A stretch of 64,000 nucleotides of DNA from Cobetia marina (GCF_001720485.1 NZ_CP017114.1:2728001-2792000), one strand, 5' to 3'. Positions 26,139 to 35,230 are shown, numbered from the stretch's first letter. The notes: generated from the sequence alone by a model not told the origin. Translations and numbers: made by a program.

Positions 26139-26166
26139 TTGACGCGGCCAGAGAAATCCGTAGTAT
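26139..26166 (+). promoter_or_regulatory. Promoter of tRNA-Ser copy 1
   Basis: -35 TTGACG at 26139-26144 and -10 TAGTAT at 26161-26166, 16 bp apart, just upstream of the tRNA. Confidence 0.6.
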
Positions 26167-26181
26167 TTCATCCCGTGAGTC

Positions 26182-26272
26182 GGAGGGATGGCAGAGCGGT
26201 TGAATGCACCGGTCTTGAAAACCGGCGTAGGTTAATAGCCTACCCAGGGTTCGAATCCCTGTCCCTCCACCA
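26182..26272 (+). tRNA. tRNA-Ser(UGA), copy 1
   Basis: 91 bases including CCA. The acceptor stem GGAGGGA pairs with TCCCTCC, the anticodon stem CCGGT/ACCGG encloses the CTTGAAA loop with anticodon TGA, a long variable arm (GTAGGTTAATAGCCTAC) marks a class II tRNA, and GGTTCGAAT is the T loop. It reads UCA/UCN serine codons. Identical to copy 2 at 26469. Confidence 0.95.
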
Positions 26273-26282
26273 CCTTGATTCC

Positions 26283-26319
26283 AAAAGCCCCGTCTACTTC
26301 AGGTAGACGGGGCTTTTTC
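26283..26319 (+). terminator. Terminator of tRNA-Ser copy 1
   Basis: AAAGCCCCGTCTAC with its complement around TTCAG, followed by TTTTT. Confidence 0.9.
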
Positions 26320-26425
26320 GTGCTCACCCTGTCGCCTGGCAGCCGGCAGCGCTCAAGGGCGTTTGATGATCACCGCAAGTGATTGTCCGCGATGGCTTTT
26401 CCGAAGATTTTTCTTCGCCCACCTC

Positions 26426-26453
26426 TTGCTATTCTCATCAGTTTCGGTAGTAT
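26426..26453 (+). promoter_or_regulatory. Promoter of tRNA-Ser copy 2
   Basis: -35 TTGCTA at 26426-26431 and -10 TAGTAT at 26448-26453, 16 bp apart. The -10 region is shared with copy 1, the -35 is not. Confidence 0.5.
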
Positions 26454-26468
26454 TTCGCTCCGTGAGTC

Positions 26469-26559
26469 GGAGGGATGGCAGAGCGGTTGAATGCACCGGT
26501 CTTGAAAACCGGCGTAGGTTAATAGCCTACCCAGGGTTCGAATCCCTGTCCCTCCACCA
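26469..26559 (+). tRNA. tRNA-Ser(UGA), copy 2
   Basis: Identical 91-base sequence to copy 1, starting 287 bases downstream. Flanks on both sides (GTGAGTC before, CCTTGA and the terminator after) are also shared, showing a tandem segmental duplication. Confidence 0.95.
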
Positions 26560-26571
26560 CCTTGAATTCCG

Positions 26572-26607
26572 AAAGCCCCGTCTACTTCAGGTAGACGGGG
26601 CTTTTTC
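26572..26607 (+). terminator. Terminator of tRNA-Ser copy 2
   Basis: Same GCCCCGTCTAC hairpin and T-run as behind copy 1. Confidence 0.9.
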
Positions 26608-26733
26608 ATTGCACACCTGCCTGCAGTGGCCATTCCTCATGGCATCCTCCCGGGGAGGTACAATGGATCACTCAACGCCTTGCGACACCCCGTGGTCGTA
26701 CAATCCCTCCTCCCCTTGAAAAATCGAGACACC

Positions 26734-27945
26734 ATGCCATTTTCCGCCCTTGGATTGAGCGACCCCATCGTCAAGGCTGTTACCGAGCAGGGTTATCAGA
26801 CCCCGACCCCGATTCAGGCGCAGGCGATTCCCGTCGTGCTGGCCGGCGACAACCTGATCGCCGCCGCGCAGACCGGCACCGGCAAGACGGCAAGCTTCGT
26901 GCTGCCCCTGCTGCAACAACTGATAGACGCCCCCGAGGTCCGCGCCAAGCGAGTGCATGCCGTCATCCTGACGCCGACGCGTGAGCTGGCCATCCAGGTG
27001 GAAGACAACATCCGCCAATATGCCGCACATCTCACGCTCAGCTCCATGGCGATGTATGGCGGCGTGGACATCGCCCCGCAGCAACAGCGCCTGATCGAAG
27101 GCGTGGACATTCTGGTCGCGACGCCAGGGCGTCTTCTCGACATGTTGACCCGACGCGCGATCCATCTCGACGAGACACGCACCCTCGTCATCGATGAAGC
27201 TGACCGCATGCTCGACATGGGCTTCATCGCCGACATCAACAAGATCGTCGAGAAACTGCCCAGCCAACGTCAGAATCTGCTGTTCTCCGCCACTCTGTCG
27301 ACCCAGGTACGCATGCTGGCCAGAACGGCGGTGACGGACGCCGTGGAGATTTCCATCGCGCCGGAAAACACCAGCGCTCCCGAGATCACCCAGAGCCTGA
27401 TCACGGTCGACAAGGAATTCAAATCCGCGTTGCTCAGCCACCTGATCCAGAGTGGCGACTGGCAGCAGGCGCTGATCTTCATCGAGACCAAGCGCGGTGC
27501 GGCCAAGCTGGTCAGCCAGCTGGAGAAGCGCGGCATTGGCGCCGAATCCTTCCACAGCGGACGCAGCCAGGCGGTCCGCGAGCAGCTGCTGGCAGACTTC
27601 AAGGCAGGCAAGGTGCCATTTCTGGTGGCGACGGGCGTCGCGGCGCGCGGCATCGACATCGATGACCTGCAGCGGGTGGTCAACTATGACCTGCCGGATG
27701 AGGCAGAGAACTATGTGCACCGTATCGGACGCACCGGACGCGCCGGAGCAAGCGGTGAAGCCATCTCACTGGTATCGCGTGATGATTTCCGCAACCTGTG
27801 CGCCATCGAGCAGCATCTGGGCAACTTCATCGAGCGTGTGGTGATCGAAGGGTTCGAGCCCGGACTCGCCGTGCCCGCCTCGACGATGGACCCGCTGCCA
27901 CGCAAGCCGGCCCGCGCTCGCCGCCGACCTGCCGGCAAGCGCTGA
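26734..27945 (+). CDS. rhlE: DEAD-box ATP-dependent RNA helicase RhlE-type
   Basis: 403 residues. All helicase motifs are present in order: Q motif (GYQTPTPIQAQ), AQTGTGKT, PTRELA, GG, TPGR, DEAD variant in VIDEADRMLDMGF, SAT, then ARGIDI and HRIGRTGRAG. The MPFSALGLSDPIVKAV opening is that of RhlE. The C-terminus is short and basic (RKPARARRRPAGKR), a likely RNA-binding tail. Involved in RNA unwinding during ribosome assembly or mRNA decay. A hairpin at 27972-27999 may end transcription. Confidence 0.9.
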   Translation: MPFSALGLSDPIVKAVTEQGYQTPTPIQAQAIPVVLAGDNLIAAAQTGTGKTASFVLPLLQQLIDAPEVRAKRVHAVILTPTRELAIQVEDNIRQYAAHLTLSSMAMYGGVDIAPQQQRLIEGVDILVATPGRLLDMLTRRAIHLDETRTLVIDEADRMLDMGFIADINKIVEKLPSQRQNLLFSATLSTQVRMLARTAVTDAVEISIAPENTSAPEITQSLITVDKEFKSALLSHLIQSGDWQQALIFIETKRGAAKLVSQLEKRGIGAESFHSGRSQAVREQLLADFKAGKVPFLVATGVAARGIDIDDLQRVVNYDLPDEAENYVHRIGRTGRAGASGEAISLVSRDDFRNLCAIEQHLGNFIERVVIEGFEPGLAVPASTMDPLPRKPARARRRPAGKR

Positions 27946-27971
27946 GCCATTCGCGCACCGTACGCGACACC

Positions 27972-27999
27972 GCGACAGTGGAACCTCCTCCACTGTCGC
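27972..27999. terminator. Convergent terminator hairpin
   Basis: GCGACAGTGG and its complement enclose an 8-base loop between the converging rhlE and diguanylate cyclase genes. Confidence 0.5.
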
Positions 28000-28019
28000 T
28001 CTCACTGCTGATCACCGCC

Positions 28020-29150
28020 TCACGACCTGCTGCCGTGAGATTCGCTGCTGCGCGATACCGGCCCCAGCTGGTTGTCGCTGACGAAACGATTGCAGCCTTC
28101 GCGCTTGGCGCGGAACAGGTTGACGTCCGCCTTGGCGATCAGGCTTTCCAGATCCTTGTCCCCGGACTGGCGTTGGGCGACGCCGATCGAGAGACTGACA
28201 TCGAGACTGTTGATGCCGTCATTGATGACGAAGGGCAATGCCGAGGCCCCCTTGCACAGACGCTCCGCCACCTGGTCGGCGCGCTCACCATGCAGCCGCG
28301 GACTCAGCAGCACGAACTCCTCCCCGCCATAGCGACCGATCAGATCCTCTCCGCGCAGGATACTGCGCATGCGCTTCACCAGCTCCTTGAGCACCTGGTC
28401 GCCCGCCGCGCGTCCCCAGGTCTCGTTGATCAGCCCCAGGTGGTCGACATCCACCATCATCACGCTGATGGGCTGTGTTCCCATCAACATCTCACGCCCC
28501 TTGTCGATCAGTTCCGCGCGACTCAGCGCCCCGGTCAACTCATCGAACCGCTCGCGTGACTCGAAACGCTGGCGCAAGCGATCCGCCGACCACCCCATCT
28601 GTACCAGCACGAGGGTGAAGAACACGGTCAGAACGCAGAGATTGATCAGTCGGAACGCGAATGCCCACCCGGGCGGTAGCGGATTGGCCACCCCCTGGAA
28701 CATCAGCACGACATAGGCCAGCAGCGGCATGCTCAGGCAGATGAGACACAGCAGCAGACGTCGCGTGAAGGGCATGCGAATGCAGTAGATGCACAGCAGC
28801 GCACCGAAATAGAAATAATCGAAACCGGGGGCTGGACCGAAATAGCCCAGAGACAGACTTATCTGGGCACAGGTACCCAATGCCAGCAGGTTGGCGGCCA
28901 GCACCTCTCGGCGCGCGCGATGCAGCTGCAGACAGACAAGGTCCACCACCAGCATGCCCAGATCCAGCGCCAGAATGCCCATCTCTCCCAGCCAGAGCAT
29001 CAGACCGGCATACAGCAGGTGACTCGCTATCGCGAGCACATACACCACATTGAAGGTGGCGTGGAAGGTCTTCTCGTCCTCGGTGAGGCCTGGTGGGAAA
29101 TCCTCGAATCGCAACAGCCAGCGCGCAAGGTGTGGATGTGGACTGCCCAT
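28020..29150 (-). CDS. Membrane-bound diguanylate cyclase (GGDEF)
   Basis: 376 residues. About six hydrophobic helices fill residues 30-190, a sensor region of unknown ligand. A short linker (SADRLRQRFESRERFDELTGALSRAEL) leads to a complete GGDEF domain. The active-site GGEEF is at 275-279, and an RxxD inhibitory site (RGED, 266-269) stands five residues before it, so product inhibition by c-di-GMP is expected. VDVDHLGLINETWG holds the metal-binding aspartate. ATG at 29150 has AAGGAG 8 bases upstream. Confidence 0.9.
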   Translation of the reverse strand: MGSPHPHLARWLLRFEDFPPGLTEDEKTFHATFNVVYVLAIASHLLYAGLMLWLGEMGILALDLGMLVVDLVCLQLHRARREVLAANLLALGTCAQISLSLGYFGPAPGFDYFYFGALLCIYCIRMPFTRRLLLCLICLSMPLLAYVVLMFQGVANPLPPGWAFAFRLINLCVLTVFFTLVLVQMGWSADRLRQRFESRERFDELTGALSRAELIDKGREMLMGTQPISVMMVDVDHLGLINETWGRAAGDQVLKELVKRMRSILRGEDLIGRYGGEEFVLLSPRLHGERADQVAERLCKGASALPFVINDGINSLDVSLSIGVAQRQSGDKDLESLIAKADVNLFRAKREGCNRFVSDNQLGPVSRSSESHGSRS

Positions 29151-29348
29151 GAGACTATCTCCTTGGCTGCTGACCACCATTCGTGGCCAGCCAGACCAGG
29201 CGGGTAAAGGCCTGACGAGCCAAGGGTACGTCATCCCTCAGTCGAAAGGAGATCAGCACATTACACGCAATGCATAAACCCGCCACCAAGCGCCGTGCCA
29301 GCCTGGCGTCACGACAGGCAGAACCGGGTCACGACGGAAAGATCCGCG

Positions 29349-31058
29349 TCAATGCAGGCGCAGCCCCACCTTGGTGATGCGATTGCCCTCGACCTCATTC
29401 ACCACCCAGTGAATGCCATGCCAGTCGACATCATCCCCGACCACCGGCACCCCGCCGACTCTGCGGGTGATGAACTCGGCGATGGTCAGGTGCTGCTCGC
29501 CCTGAGAGAGCGTCAGTCCGTAGACATCGGCGATATCCTGCATGTTGGCATCCCCTTCCAGGGTGAAGGTGCCGAAGAAGGCGCGCTGTTCATGCTGCAG
29601 ACTCTCGCCATTGAACATGCGATTGAGGCTTGGCACATCACAGGAGCGCCCGACGACGCACAGCACGTCCTTCTGATGCAGACAGGTGCTGCCCTTGGGA
29701 TGGATCAGCACCTTGTTGCGGAACAGTGCCCCGACCTTGGCCCCGGAGGGGAAGCGCAGCATGCGCAATGCCACGCCTTCCAGCGCCGTGTTGTCGACCC
29801 GGTAGACCAGCATCTCGTAATCGTTGACGGGCATGATGCCCAGCAGATTGCGGCGGCTGGGCTGTGCACCCGGCGGCACCACCACCCTGAGCTTGCGCGC
29901 CATGGGAGCCAGCGACGAGCCCTGCACCAGCAGCGAGATGATCACCACGAAGAAGGCGACATTGAAGTAGACACCGGCATTCTCGACCCCGGTGATCACC
30001 GGGAAGATCGCCAGCACGATCGGCACCGCCCCCCTCAACCCGACCCAGCTGATGAACCACAGCTCTCGCCAGCGGAAGCGGAAGAAAGGCTTGAGACACA
30101 GGATCACGGCCAGGGGGCGCACGAACAGGATCAGCGCCACACTCAGAATGGCGGCCGGCAGCGCGAACTGCAGCATCGTGGAGGGTGAGACCAGCAGACC
30201 CAGCATCAGGAACAGCACGATCTGGGACAAGTGGGCCAGTCCGTCATGCACCGGCAGGATGTGTTCGAGGTGGCGCCCCGGATGATTGCCGATCATCAGG
30301 CCACACAGATAGATGGCCAGGAAGCCACTGCCACCGAGCTCATTGGTCGTCGCGAACAGACTCAGGCCCAGCGCCAGCGCCAGCAGGGAATAGAGGCCGG
30401 GCGCCAGATCCAGATAGCGCATCAGACGGGCGATCAACCAGCCACCGGCGATCCCCATGCCCGCGCCGACCCCGAACTGCAGCGCGAAGCTCATGAGTCC
30501 GGCGGCGACCCCCGACAGCTGTCCGGTCAGTATCTCGGCCAGAGTGATGGTGAGGAAGATGGCCATCGGGTCGTTGGTACCGGACTCGATCTCCAGCGTC
30601 GCCCCGACCCGCTCGTTGAGGTGCACCCCCTGCCCGCCCAGCAGCGAGAACACGGCGGCGGCATCGGTGGAGCCGACGATGGCACCGACCAGCAGGCCTT
30701 CGATCAGGGTGAGGTCAAACAGCCACATGGCCAGCAGCCCCACCAGCCCGCTGGTCATGAAGACCCCGACGGTCGCCAGCACCAATGCCGGCTTGAGACC
30801 CGCGCGGAAGGTCGAGAGACGGGTGCGCAGACCGCCATCGAGCAGAATGAGTGCCAACGCCAGATTGCCGATCAGATACGCGGTAGAGGCATCATCGAAC
30901 TGGATGCCGAGCACGCCATCCTCCCCCGCCAGCATGCCGAGTCCCAGGAACAGCAACAGCAGGGGCATGCCGAGACGAGCCGAGACCCGACTTGCCAGCA
31001 CGCTCAAGGCGATGAGCATGCCCGCCAGCAAGAAGTAATAGTTCAGATTCTCTACCAC
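29349..31058 (-). CDS. cvrA: K+/H+ antiporter, CvrA/NhaP2 type
   Basis: 569 residues. An N-terminal CPA1 antiporter domain of about 12 helices (residues 1-390; IVGSTDAAAVFSLLGG and ESGTNDPMAIFLT contain the conserved acidic ion-site residues) is followed by a cytoplasmic RCK-C/TrkA-C-like part (about 400-490) and a CorC_HlyC-like domain to the end. This layout is that of NhaP2/CvrA, which extrudes K+ and guards cell volume at low osmolarity. The start codon is GTG with GGGGGAG 6 bases upstream. Confidence 0.9.
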   Translation of the reverse strand: MVENLNYYFLLAGMLIALSVLASRVSARLGMPLLLLFLGLGMLAGEDGVLGIQFDDASTAYLIGNLALALILLDGGLRTRLSTFRAGLKPALVLATVGVFMTSGLVGLLAMWLFDLTLIEGLLVGAIVGSTDAAAVFSLLGGQGVHLNERVGATLEIESGTNDPMAIFLTITLAEILTGQLSGVAAGLMSFALQFGVGAGMGIAGGWLIARLMRYLDLAPGLYSLLALALGLSLFATTNELGGSGFLAIYLCGLMIGNHPGRHLEHILPVHDGLAHLSQIVLFLMLGLLVSPSTMLQFALPAAILSVALILFVRPLAVILCLKPFFRFRWRELWFISWVGLRGAVPIVLAIFPVITGVENAGVYFNVAFFVVIISLLVQGSSLAPMARKLRVVVPPGAQPSRRNLLGIMPVNDYEMLVYRVDNTALEGVALRMLRFPSGAKVGALFRNKVLIHPKGSTCLHQKDVLCVVGRSCDVPSLNRMFNGESLQHEQRAFFGTFTLEGDANMQDIADVYGLTLSQGEQHLTIAEFITRRVGGVPVVGDDVDWHGIHWVVNEVEGNRITKVGLRLH

Positions 31059-31179
31059 GTGTGCTCCCCCGCCATTCCCGGCACCAAGTCTCGAATCACG
31101 TCTGCGACGGCCCAGAGACAGTATTCCATGTCAGCGACGAGGCTGCAGAGAAATTTCTCAAATATTCATGGACTTGCGA

Positions 31180-32139
31180 TCAACATGTCAGGCTTCTCGG
31201 CGACACCCAGGCCGGGGCTGCCGCCAGCTCGGCGTAGCGGGTCGGACCGAAGGCTTCCATCGCCCACAACAGGGCTCGGCACAGCTCACGCTGACCGTCG
31301 ATATCGACCATGCGCCCATGACGCGAATAACCGGCGAGGAAGGCCTCACGCTGACTCGGCGTCTCCAGCAACAACTCGATCAGTGCCCAGTCGAACTCGA
31401 TCGGGGCCCACACCAGAGCCTCCCAGTCGCTCCATACCCAGCCGGTGGCGGCGCACAGATATTGGTCCGCGCGCAGGTCCGGCAGACTCCAGACGGCGCG
31501 AGCGGGATGCGAGAAGGTGCGTGATGGCAGGTCCCCCAGCTCGTGGGACAGGGGATGGCGCGCGAGAAAACGCGTCACGCGGGCATTCCAATGCAGCAAC
31601 GGCATGGGCTGGGCAAGGGGCTGACCAAAGCCGGACACGGTGTCCTGATGCAGCCGCCCGACCTGATCTCCCAGCAACTCACAGAAGGTGTCACTGAGAT
31701 CACTGGGCTGACCGCTGGACCACGGCAGGTGCCAGACGGGCGCGCCATCGAGACGTCCCAGATAGGTCAGCGGCAGCGGAGGGATGGGCAACCGCGCCGG
31801 CAACGCGCCCGCCAGCCGTGTCAGGGCCTCAGGTTGCGCCCAGCGATCGGCGCCGAAGACACCGCGCATCGCTCGCCAGAAGGGGTCGTGATCCGGGCCG
31901 GTTCGCGCCAGCTTGATCAGGCCGGGGGTGCCGCCACGCTGCCGCCACAACCAGTTGGCACTATCCGGCCAGGCAAGTGCCAGCGGCTCCAGCGCATGCC
32001 CCAGATAGGTGGAAAGACGGCGAGTCAGCGCATCCTCCGGCCAGCCATTGGGCACGGATGTCGCGTCTGGCATCACGGGTCGCCGCGGTGGCACGGGATA
32101 ACCGCTGGAGCAGGTCGAGAGATCCGGGGTATCAGGCAT
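31180..32139 (-). CDS. Aminoglycoside-phosphotransferase-fold (kinase-like) protein, degenerate
   Basis: 319 residues, not matched to a named family with certainty. The layout resembles APH/choline-kinase folds: GGTPGLIKLART gives a candidate ATP-site lysine (Lys76), DLRADQ (221-226) stands where HxDxxxxN is expected (Asp kept, Asn changed to Gln, His lost), SDWE (Asp238) is the metal aspartate and FDWALIELLL follows as usual. The first 45 residues are Pro-rich and polar. ATG at 32139 has AGGAG 7 bases upstream. It is divergent from a TPP-riboswitch-controlled thiamine transporter, so a thiamine-related kinase role is a possibility, unproven. Confidence 0.55.
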   Translation of the reverse strand: MPDTPDLSTCSSGYPVPPRRPVMPDATSVPNGWPEDALTRRLSTYLGHALEPLALAWPDSANWLWRQRGGTPGLIKLARTGPDHDPFWRAMRGVFGADRWAQPEALTRLAGALPARLPIPPLPLTYLGRLDGAPVWHLPWSSGQPSDLSDTFCELLGDQVGRLHQDTVSGFGQPLAQPMPLLHWNARVTRFLARHPLSHELGDLPSRTFSHPARAVWSLPDLRADQYLCAATGWVWSDWEALVWAPIEFDWALIELLLETPSQREAFLAGYSRHGRMVDIDGQRELCRALLWAMEAFGPTRYAELAAAPAWVSPRSLTC

Positions 32140-32269
32140 GTTGATCTCCTTGAGGCTGCGATACCTCGATAGCATACCCAACACCGGGCCATGCAGCATA
32201 GCCACACGACAGCCACCCCGACGATGGCAGGGATGCAACCGGCGGGCAGGTGACGGTACACTGTCGGCC

Positions 32270-32365
32270 TGGATGGGGGTGCCCGAAAGTGGGCTGAGAG
32301 CCGATGCGTCACGTCGCATGGCAACCCCTGGAACCTGATCCGGTTGATACCGGCGGAGGGAATTC
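32270..32365 (+). ncRNA. TPP riboswitch (THI element)
   Basis: All conserved blocks are present in order: GGGGTGCCC, GGGCTGAGAG, AACCCCTGGAACCTGAT, and CCGGTTGATACCGGCGGAGGGAA split over 32339-32361. It binds thiamine pyrophosphate and shuts down the downstream transporter genes when thiamine is plentiful. Confidence 0.95.
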
Positions 32366-32439
32366 CGGTCACCTGCCCAAGCGTCAGGCGCCCTGCGTGC
32401 TTCCTCCCCTCGGCATGCCGCCTGACCACGGATGACACT

Positions 32440-33192
32440 GTGTCGCTGGGACTCTCCCTCAACAACGCTCGCATCGATTACGCCAGCCATACGCTGTTTC
32501 GTGATCTGTCGGCGCGTCTGGATGCCGGAAGCTGGACGGCCCTGCTGGGCCGCTCGGGCTGTGGCAAGAGCTCACTGCTGCGCCTGCTGGCCGGCCTCGA
32601 GATGCCCGACCATCACACGCTGGAACTCACCACCGATGACGGCAAGCCACTGGCGGGTCGCGTCGCCTGGATGGCGCAGCAGGACCTGCTGCTGCCCTGG
32701 CGCCGGGTGCTGGACAATCTGTGTCTGGGAGATGACCTCCATCGTCGCCCTCGCGATACCGAGCGGGCCCGCGAACTGCTGGCAGCGGTGGGTCTGGAGG
32801 GGCGCGAGCAGGCCTGGCCAGACGCCCTCTCCGGCGGGCAACGCCAACGCGTTGCATTGGCGCGAACGCTCTATCAGCAGGCTCCGGTGGTGATGATGGA
32901 TGAACCCTTCTCCGCAGTGGACGCCATCACGCGACTCGAACTGCATGATCTCGCCAGCCGGCTGCTGGACGGACGCACCGTGCTGATGGTCACGCATGAC
33001 CCGCTCGAGGCGTTGCGCCTGGCCGACCAACTGCTGGTGCTGCGTCCGGGCCGCGACAGCCAGCAGGGGGCAGTGCTCGACTGCCTGCCCGGGCTCTCGC
33101 CGCCTCGCCCGGTGCCGCTGGACCTGCCCGCCCTGCAGCAGGCCCAGTCCGAATTGATCACACGCCTGCGCGACGGCGAGGAGACGCCATGA
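32440..33192 (+). CDS. thiZ: ABC transporter ATP-binding protein, thiamine precursor uptake (ThiZ-type)
   Basis: 250 residues. Walker A GRSGCGKSS, Q-loop MAQQDLLLPW, signature LSGGQRQRVALAR, Walker B VVMMDEP and the switch THD are all intact. Closest in style to nitrate/taurine/HMP-type importer ATPases. It begins 75 bases after the TPP riboswitch, most likely at GTG 32440 (no strong ribosome site; an earlier TTG lies inside the aptamer and is rejected). It overlaps the permease start by four bases. Substrate inferred from the riboswitch and the binding protein. Confidence 0.83.
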   Translation: MSLGLSLNNARIDYASHTLFRDLSARLDAGSWTALLGRSGCGKSSLLRLLAGLEMPDHHTLELTTDDGKPLAGRVAWMAQQDLLLPWRRVLDNLCLGDDLHRRPRDTERARELLAAVGLEGREQAWPDALSGGQRQRVALARTLYQQAPVVMMDEPFSAVDAITRLELHDLASRLLDGRTVLMVTHDPLEALRLADQLLVLRPGRDSQQGAVLDCLPGLSPPRPVPLDLPALQQAQSELITRLRDGEETP

Positions 33193-33956
33193 AACGCCTG
33201 CATGCCCTGCGTCATCTCGCCATCAGCGCCGCCGTCCTGCTGGGACTCTGGCAACTGGTGATCATCACCACGGCCGTGCCGCCCTACATCCTGCCAGCGC
33301 CACTGGCAGTCGCGGAGGTGCTGGTCCGTCAGGCCCCGATGCTGGCACACCACGCCGGCATCACCTTCGCCGAGATTCTTGGCGGGCTGGTACTGGGGGT
33401 CCTTCTCGGGCTGAGCACCGCGCTGGCACTGGCGTTCATCCCTCGTCTGCGGCGCACCCTGCTGCCATTGCTGCTGATCAGCCAGGTGATCCCGCTGTTC
33501 GCGATCGCTCCACTGCTGGTGCTGTGGCTGGGCTATGACATGCTCTCCAAGGTCGTGATGGCCACGCTGATCATCTATTTCCCCGTGGCCTCCACCGGCT
33601 ACGACGGCTTGCGCCAGACTCCTCAGGGCTGGCTGGATCTCGCCCATACCCTGGGTGCCAGCCCGTGGCGACTGCTGCTGCATGTCCAATTGCCCGCCGC
33701 GCTGCCGGCATTGGCCTCCGGCGTGCGCATGGCAGCGACAGCCGCCCCCATCGGGGCCGTCATCGGTGAGTGGGCCGGCGCAAGCCAGGGCCTCGGCTAT
33801 CTGATGCTCAATGCCAATGCCCGCATGGAAATCGACCTGATGTTCGCCGCCCTGCTGGTGCTGGTCGCCTTTTCGCTGCTGCTGTATTTCACGCTGGATG
33901 CCCTGCTGCGTCGCCTGATGCCCTGGCATCGAGATCGCCTGACCCGTTTGAACTGA
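33189..33956 (+). CDS. thiX: ABC transporter permease, thiamine precursor uptake (ThiX-type)
   Basis: 255 residues with six hydrophobic helices. LGASPWRLLLHVQLPAALPAL is the EAA loop that docks the ATPase. It starts with an ATGA overlap of thiZ, so is translated with it. Inner membrane, partner of the binding protein encoded 65 bases downstream. Confidence 0.85.
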   Translation: MKRLHALRHLAISAAVLLGLWQLVIITTAVPPYILPAPLAVAEVLVRQAPMLAHHAGITFAEILGGLVLGVLLGLSTALALAFIPRLRRTLLPLLLISQVIPLFAIAPLLVLWLGYDMLSKVVMATLIIYFPVASTGYDGLRQTPQGWLDLAHTLGASPWRLLLHVQLPAALPALASGVRMAATAAPIGAVIGEWAGASQGLGYLMLNANARMEIDLMFAALLVLVAFSLLLYFTLDALLRRLMPWHRDRLTRLN

Positions 33957-34021
33957 GCGCTTCCGGCTGTCAGGCGATGCCCTGACGGCCTCACATTCTC
34001 GACACCACAAGGAATACCGCC

Positions 34022-35209
34022 ATGCCATTCTCGCCATCGGCGATCCGCCGTTCCGGCAAGCTGTCCTGCCTCTTCGCGACGCTGCTGACAACCCTCAGCT
34101 TGAGCACCTTCGCCCTGTCAGCCGAGACTGGCGCCAGCGCCGAGCCCCAGGCCCCGACCGCCAGTGACAGTGCAGCGGCAGCGGTCACCCAGGCCGGGCA
34201 GGACGGTGCCACCCTCGAGCCAGACGCTTCTGCCAAGCAGACTGCCGAGACCGAGCAACAGACCCGCCCCGCCGCTGGCGATGTGCAGGACCCGCAAGCG
34301 GCCGCCACCGATGCCAAGCCCCTCACGCACCTCAAGGTCATGCTCGACTGGTACACCAATCCCGGCCACGGGCCGCTGGTGCTGGCTCAGGAACTGGGCC
34401 TGTTCAAGCAACATGGTCTGGACGTCGAGCTGATCGCTCCGGCAGACCCCAGCGTCCCCCCCAAGCTTGCCGCAGCGGAGCGCGTCGACATCGCCATCAG
34501 CTATCAGCCCCAGCTGCACCTGCAGGTGGATCAAGGGCTGCCGCTGGTGCGCATCGGCACGCTGGTGGCCACCCCGCTCAACGTGGTGGTCGTGCGCGCG
34601 GACAGTGACATCCAGTCGATGGCCGACCTCAAGGGCAAGCGTGTCGGCTATTCCGTCGGTGGCGTGGAGGAAGTCCTGCTGTCCACCATGCTCCAGAACA
34701 GCGGCCTGACACTGGATGACATCACCCTGACCAACGTCAACTTCTCGCTGACGCCGTCACTGCTGACCCGCAAGGTCGACGCCGTCACCGGGGCATTCCG
34801 CAACTTCGAACTCGCCCAGATGGCACAGGAAGGCGTCAAGGGCCGCGCCTTCTACATCGAGGAAGAAGGCGTGCCGACCTATGACGAACTGATCTTCGTC
34901 GCCAACAGCGACAGCTATTCTCGCAAGCACGAGCAGTACGCCGCCTTCCTGTCCGCCGTCGGTGAAGCCACCGCCTGGATGATCAACCACCCTGACAAGG
35001 GCTGGAAGCTGTTCCGCGAGTCCGACCCGGCACTCGATACCGCGCTCAACAAGAAAGCCTGGTATGCCACCTTGCCGCGCTTCGCCCTGCGTCCGGCCGC
35101 ACTGGATGCCGGCCGCTACCGTGACTTCGAGAACTTCCTGTACGAGCGCGGCATGATCAAGCAGCGCCAGTCACTCGACCACCTGGCCATCGACGTCAAC
35201 GCGCCCTGA
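34022..35209 (+). CDS. thiY: ABC transporter substrate-binding protein, NMT1/THI5-like (ThiY-type)
   Basis: 395 residues. A signal peptide (hydrophobic LLTTLSLSTFALSAE) is followed by about 65 residues rich in Ala, Gln, Thr, Pro and Asp that look disordered, then the NMT1/THI5 domain from about residue 103 (LKVMLDWYTNPGHGPLVLAQELGLF). That domain binds pyrimidine thiamine precursors such as HMP or formylaminopyrimidine. VGYSVGGVEEVLLSTML fits as well. The long linker is absent from typical ThiY. Third gene of the riboswitch operon, with a terminator after it. Confidence 0.85.
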   Translation: MPFSPSAIRRSGKLSCLFATLLTTLSLSTFALSAETGASAEPQAPTASDSAAAAVTQAGQDGATLEPDASAKQTAETEQQTRPAAGDVQDPQAAATDAKPLTHLKVMLDWYTNPGHGPLVLAQELGLFKQHGLDVELIAPADPSVPPKLAAAERVDIAISYQPQLHLQVDQGLPLVRIGTLVATPLNVVVVRADSDIQSMADLKGKRVGYSVGGVEEVLLSTMLQNSGLTLDDITLTNVNFSLTPSLLTRKVDAVTGAFRNFELAQMAQEGVKGRAFYIEEEGVPTYDELIFVANSDSYSRKHEQYAAFLSAVGEATAWMINHPDKGWKLFRESDPALDTALNKKAWYATLPRFALRPAALDAGRYRDFENFLYERGMIKQRQSLDHLAIDVNAP

Positions 35210-35230
35210 ATAGACGGCCGATGACAGACA

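Noticed and set aside
32344..32440. Upstream TTG start for the thiamine ABC ATPase
   Set aside because: It would begin inside the TPP aptamer; the conserved domain begins after GTG 32440.
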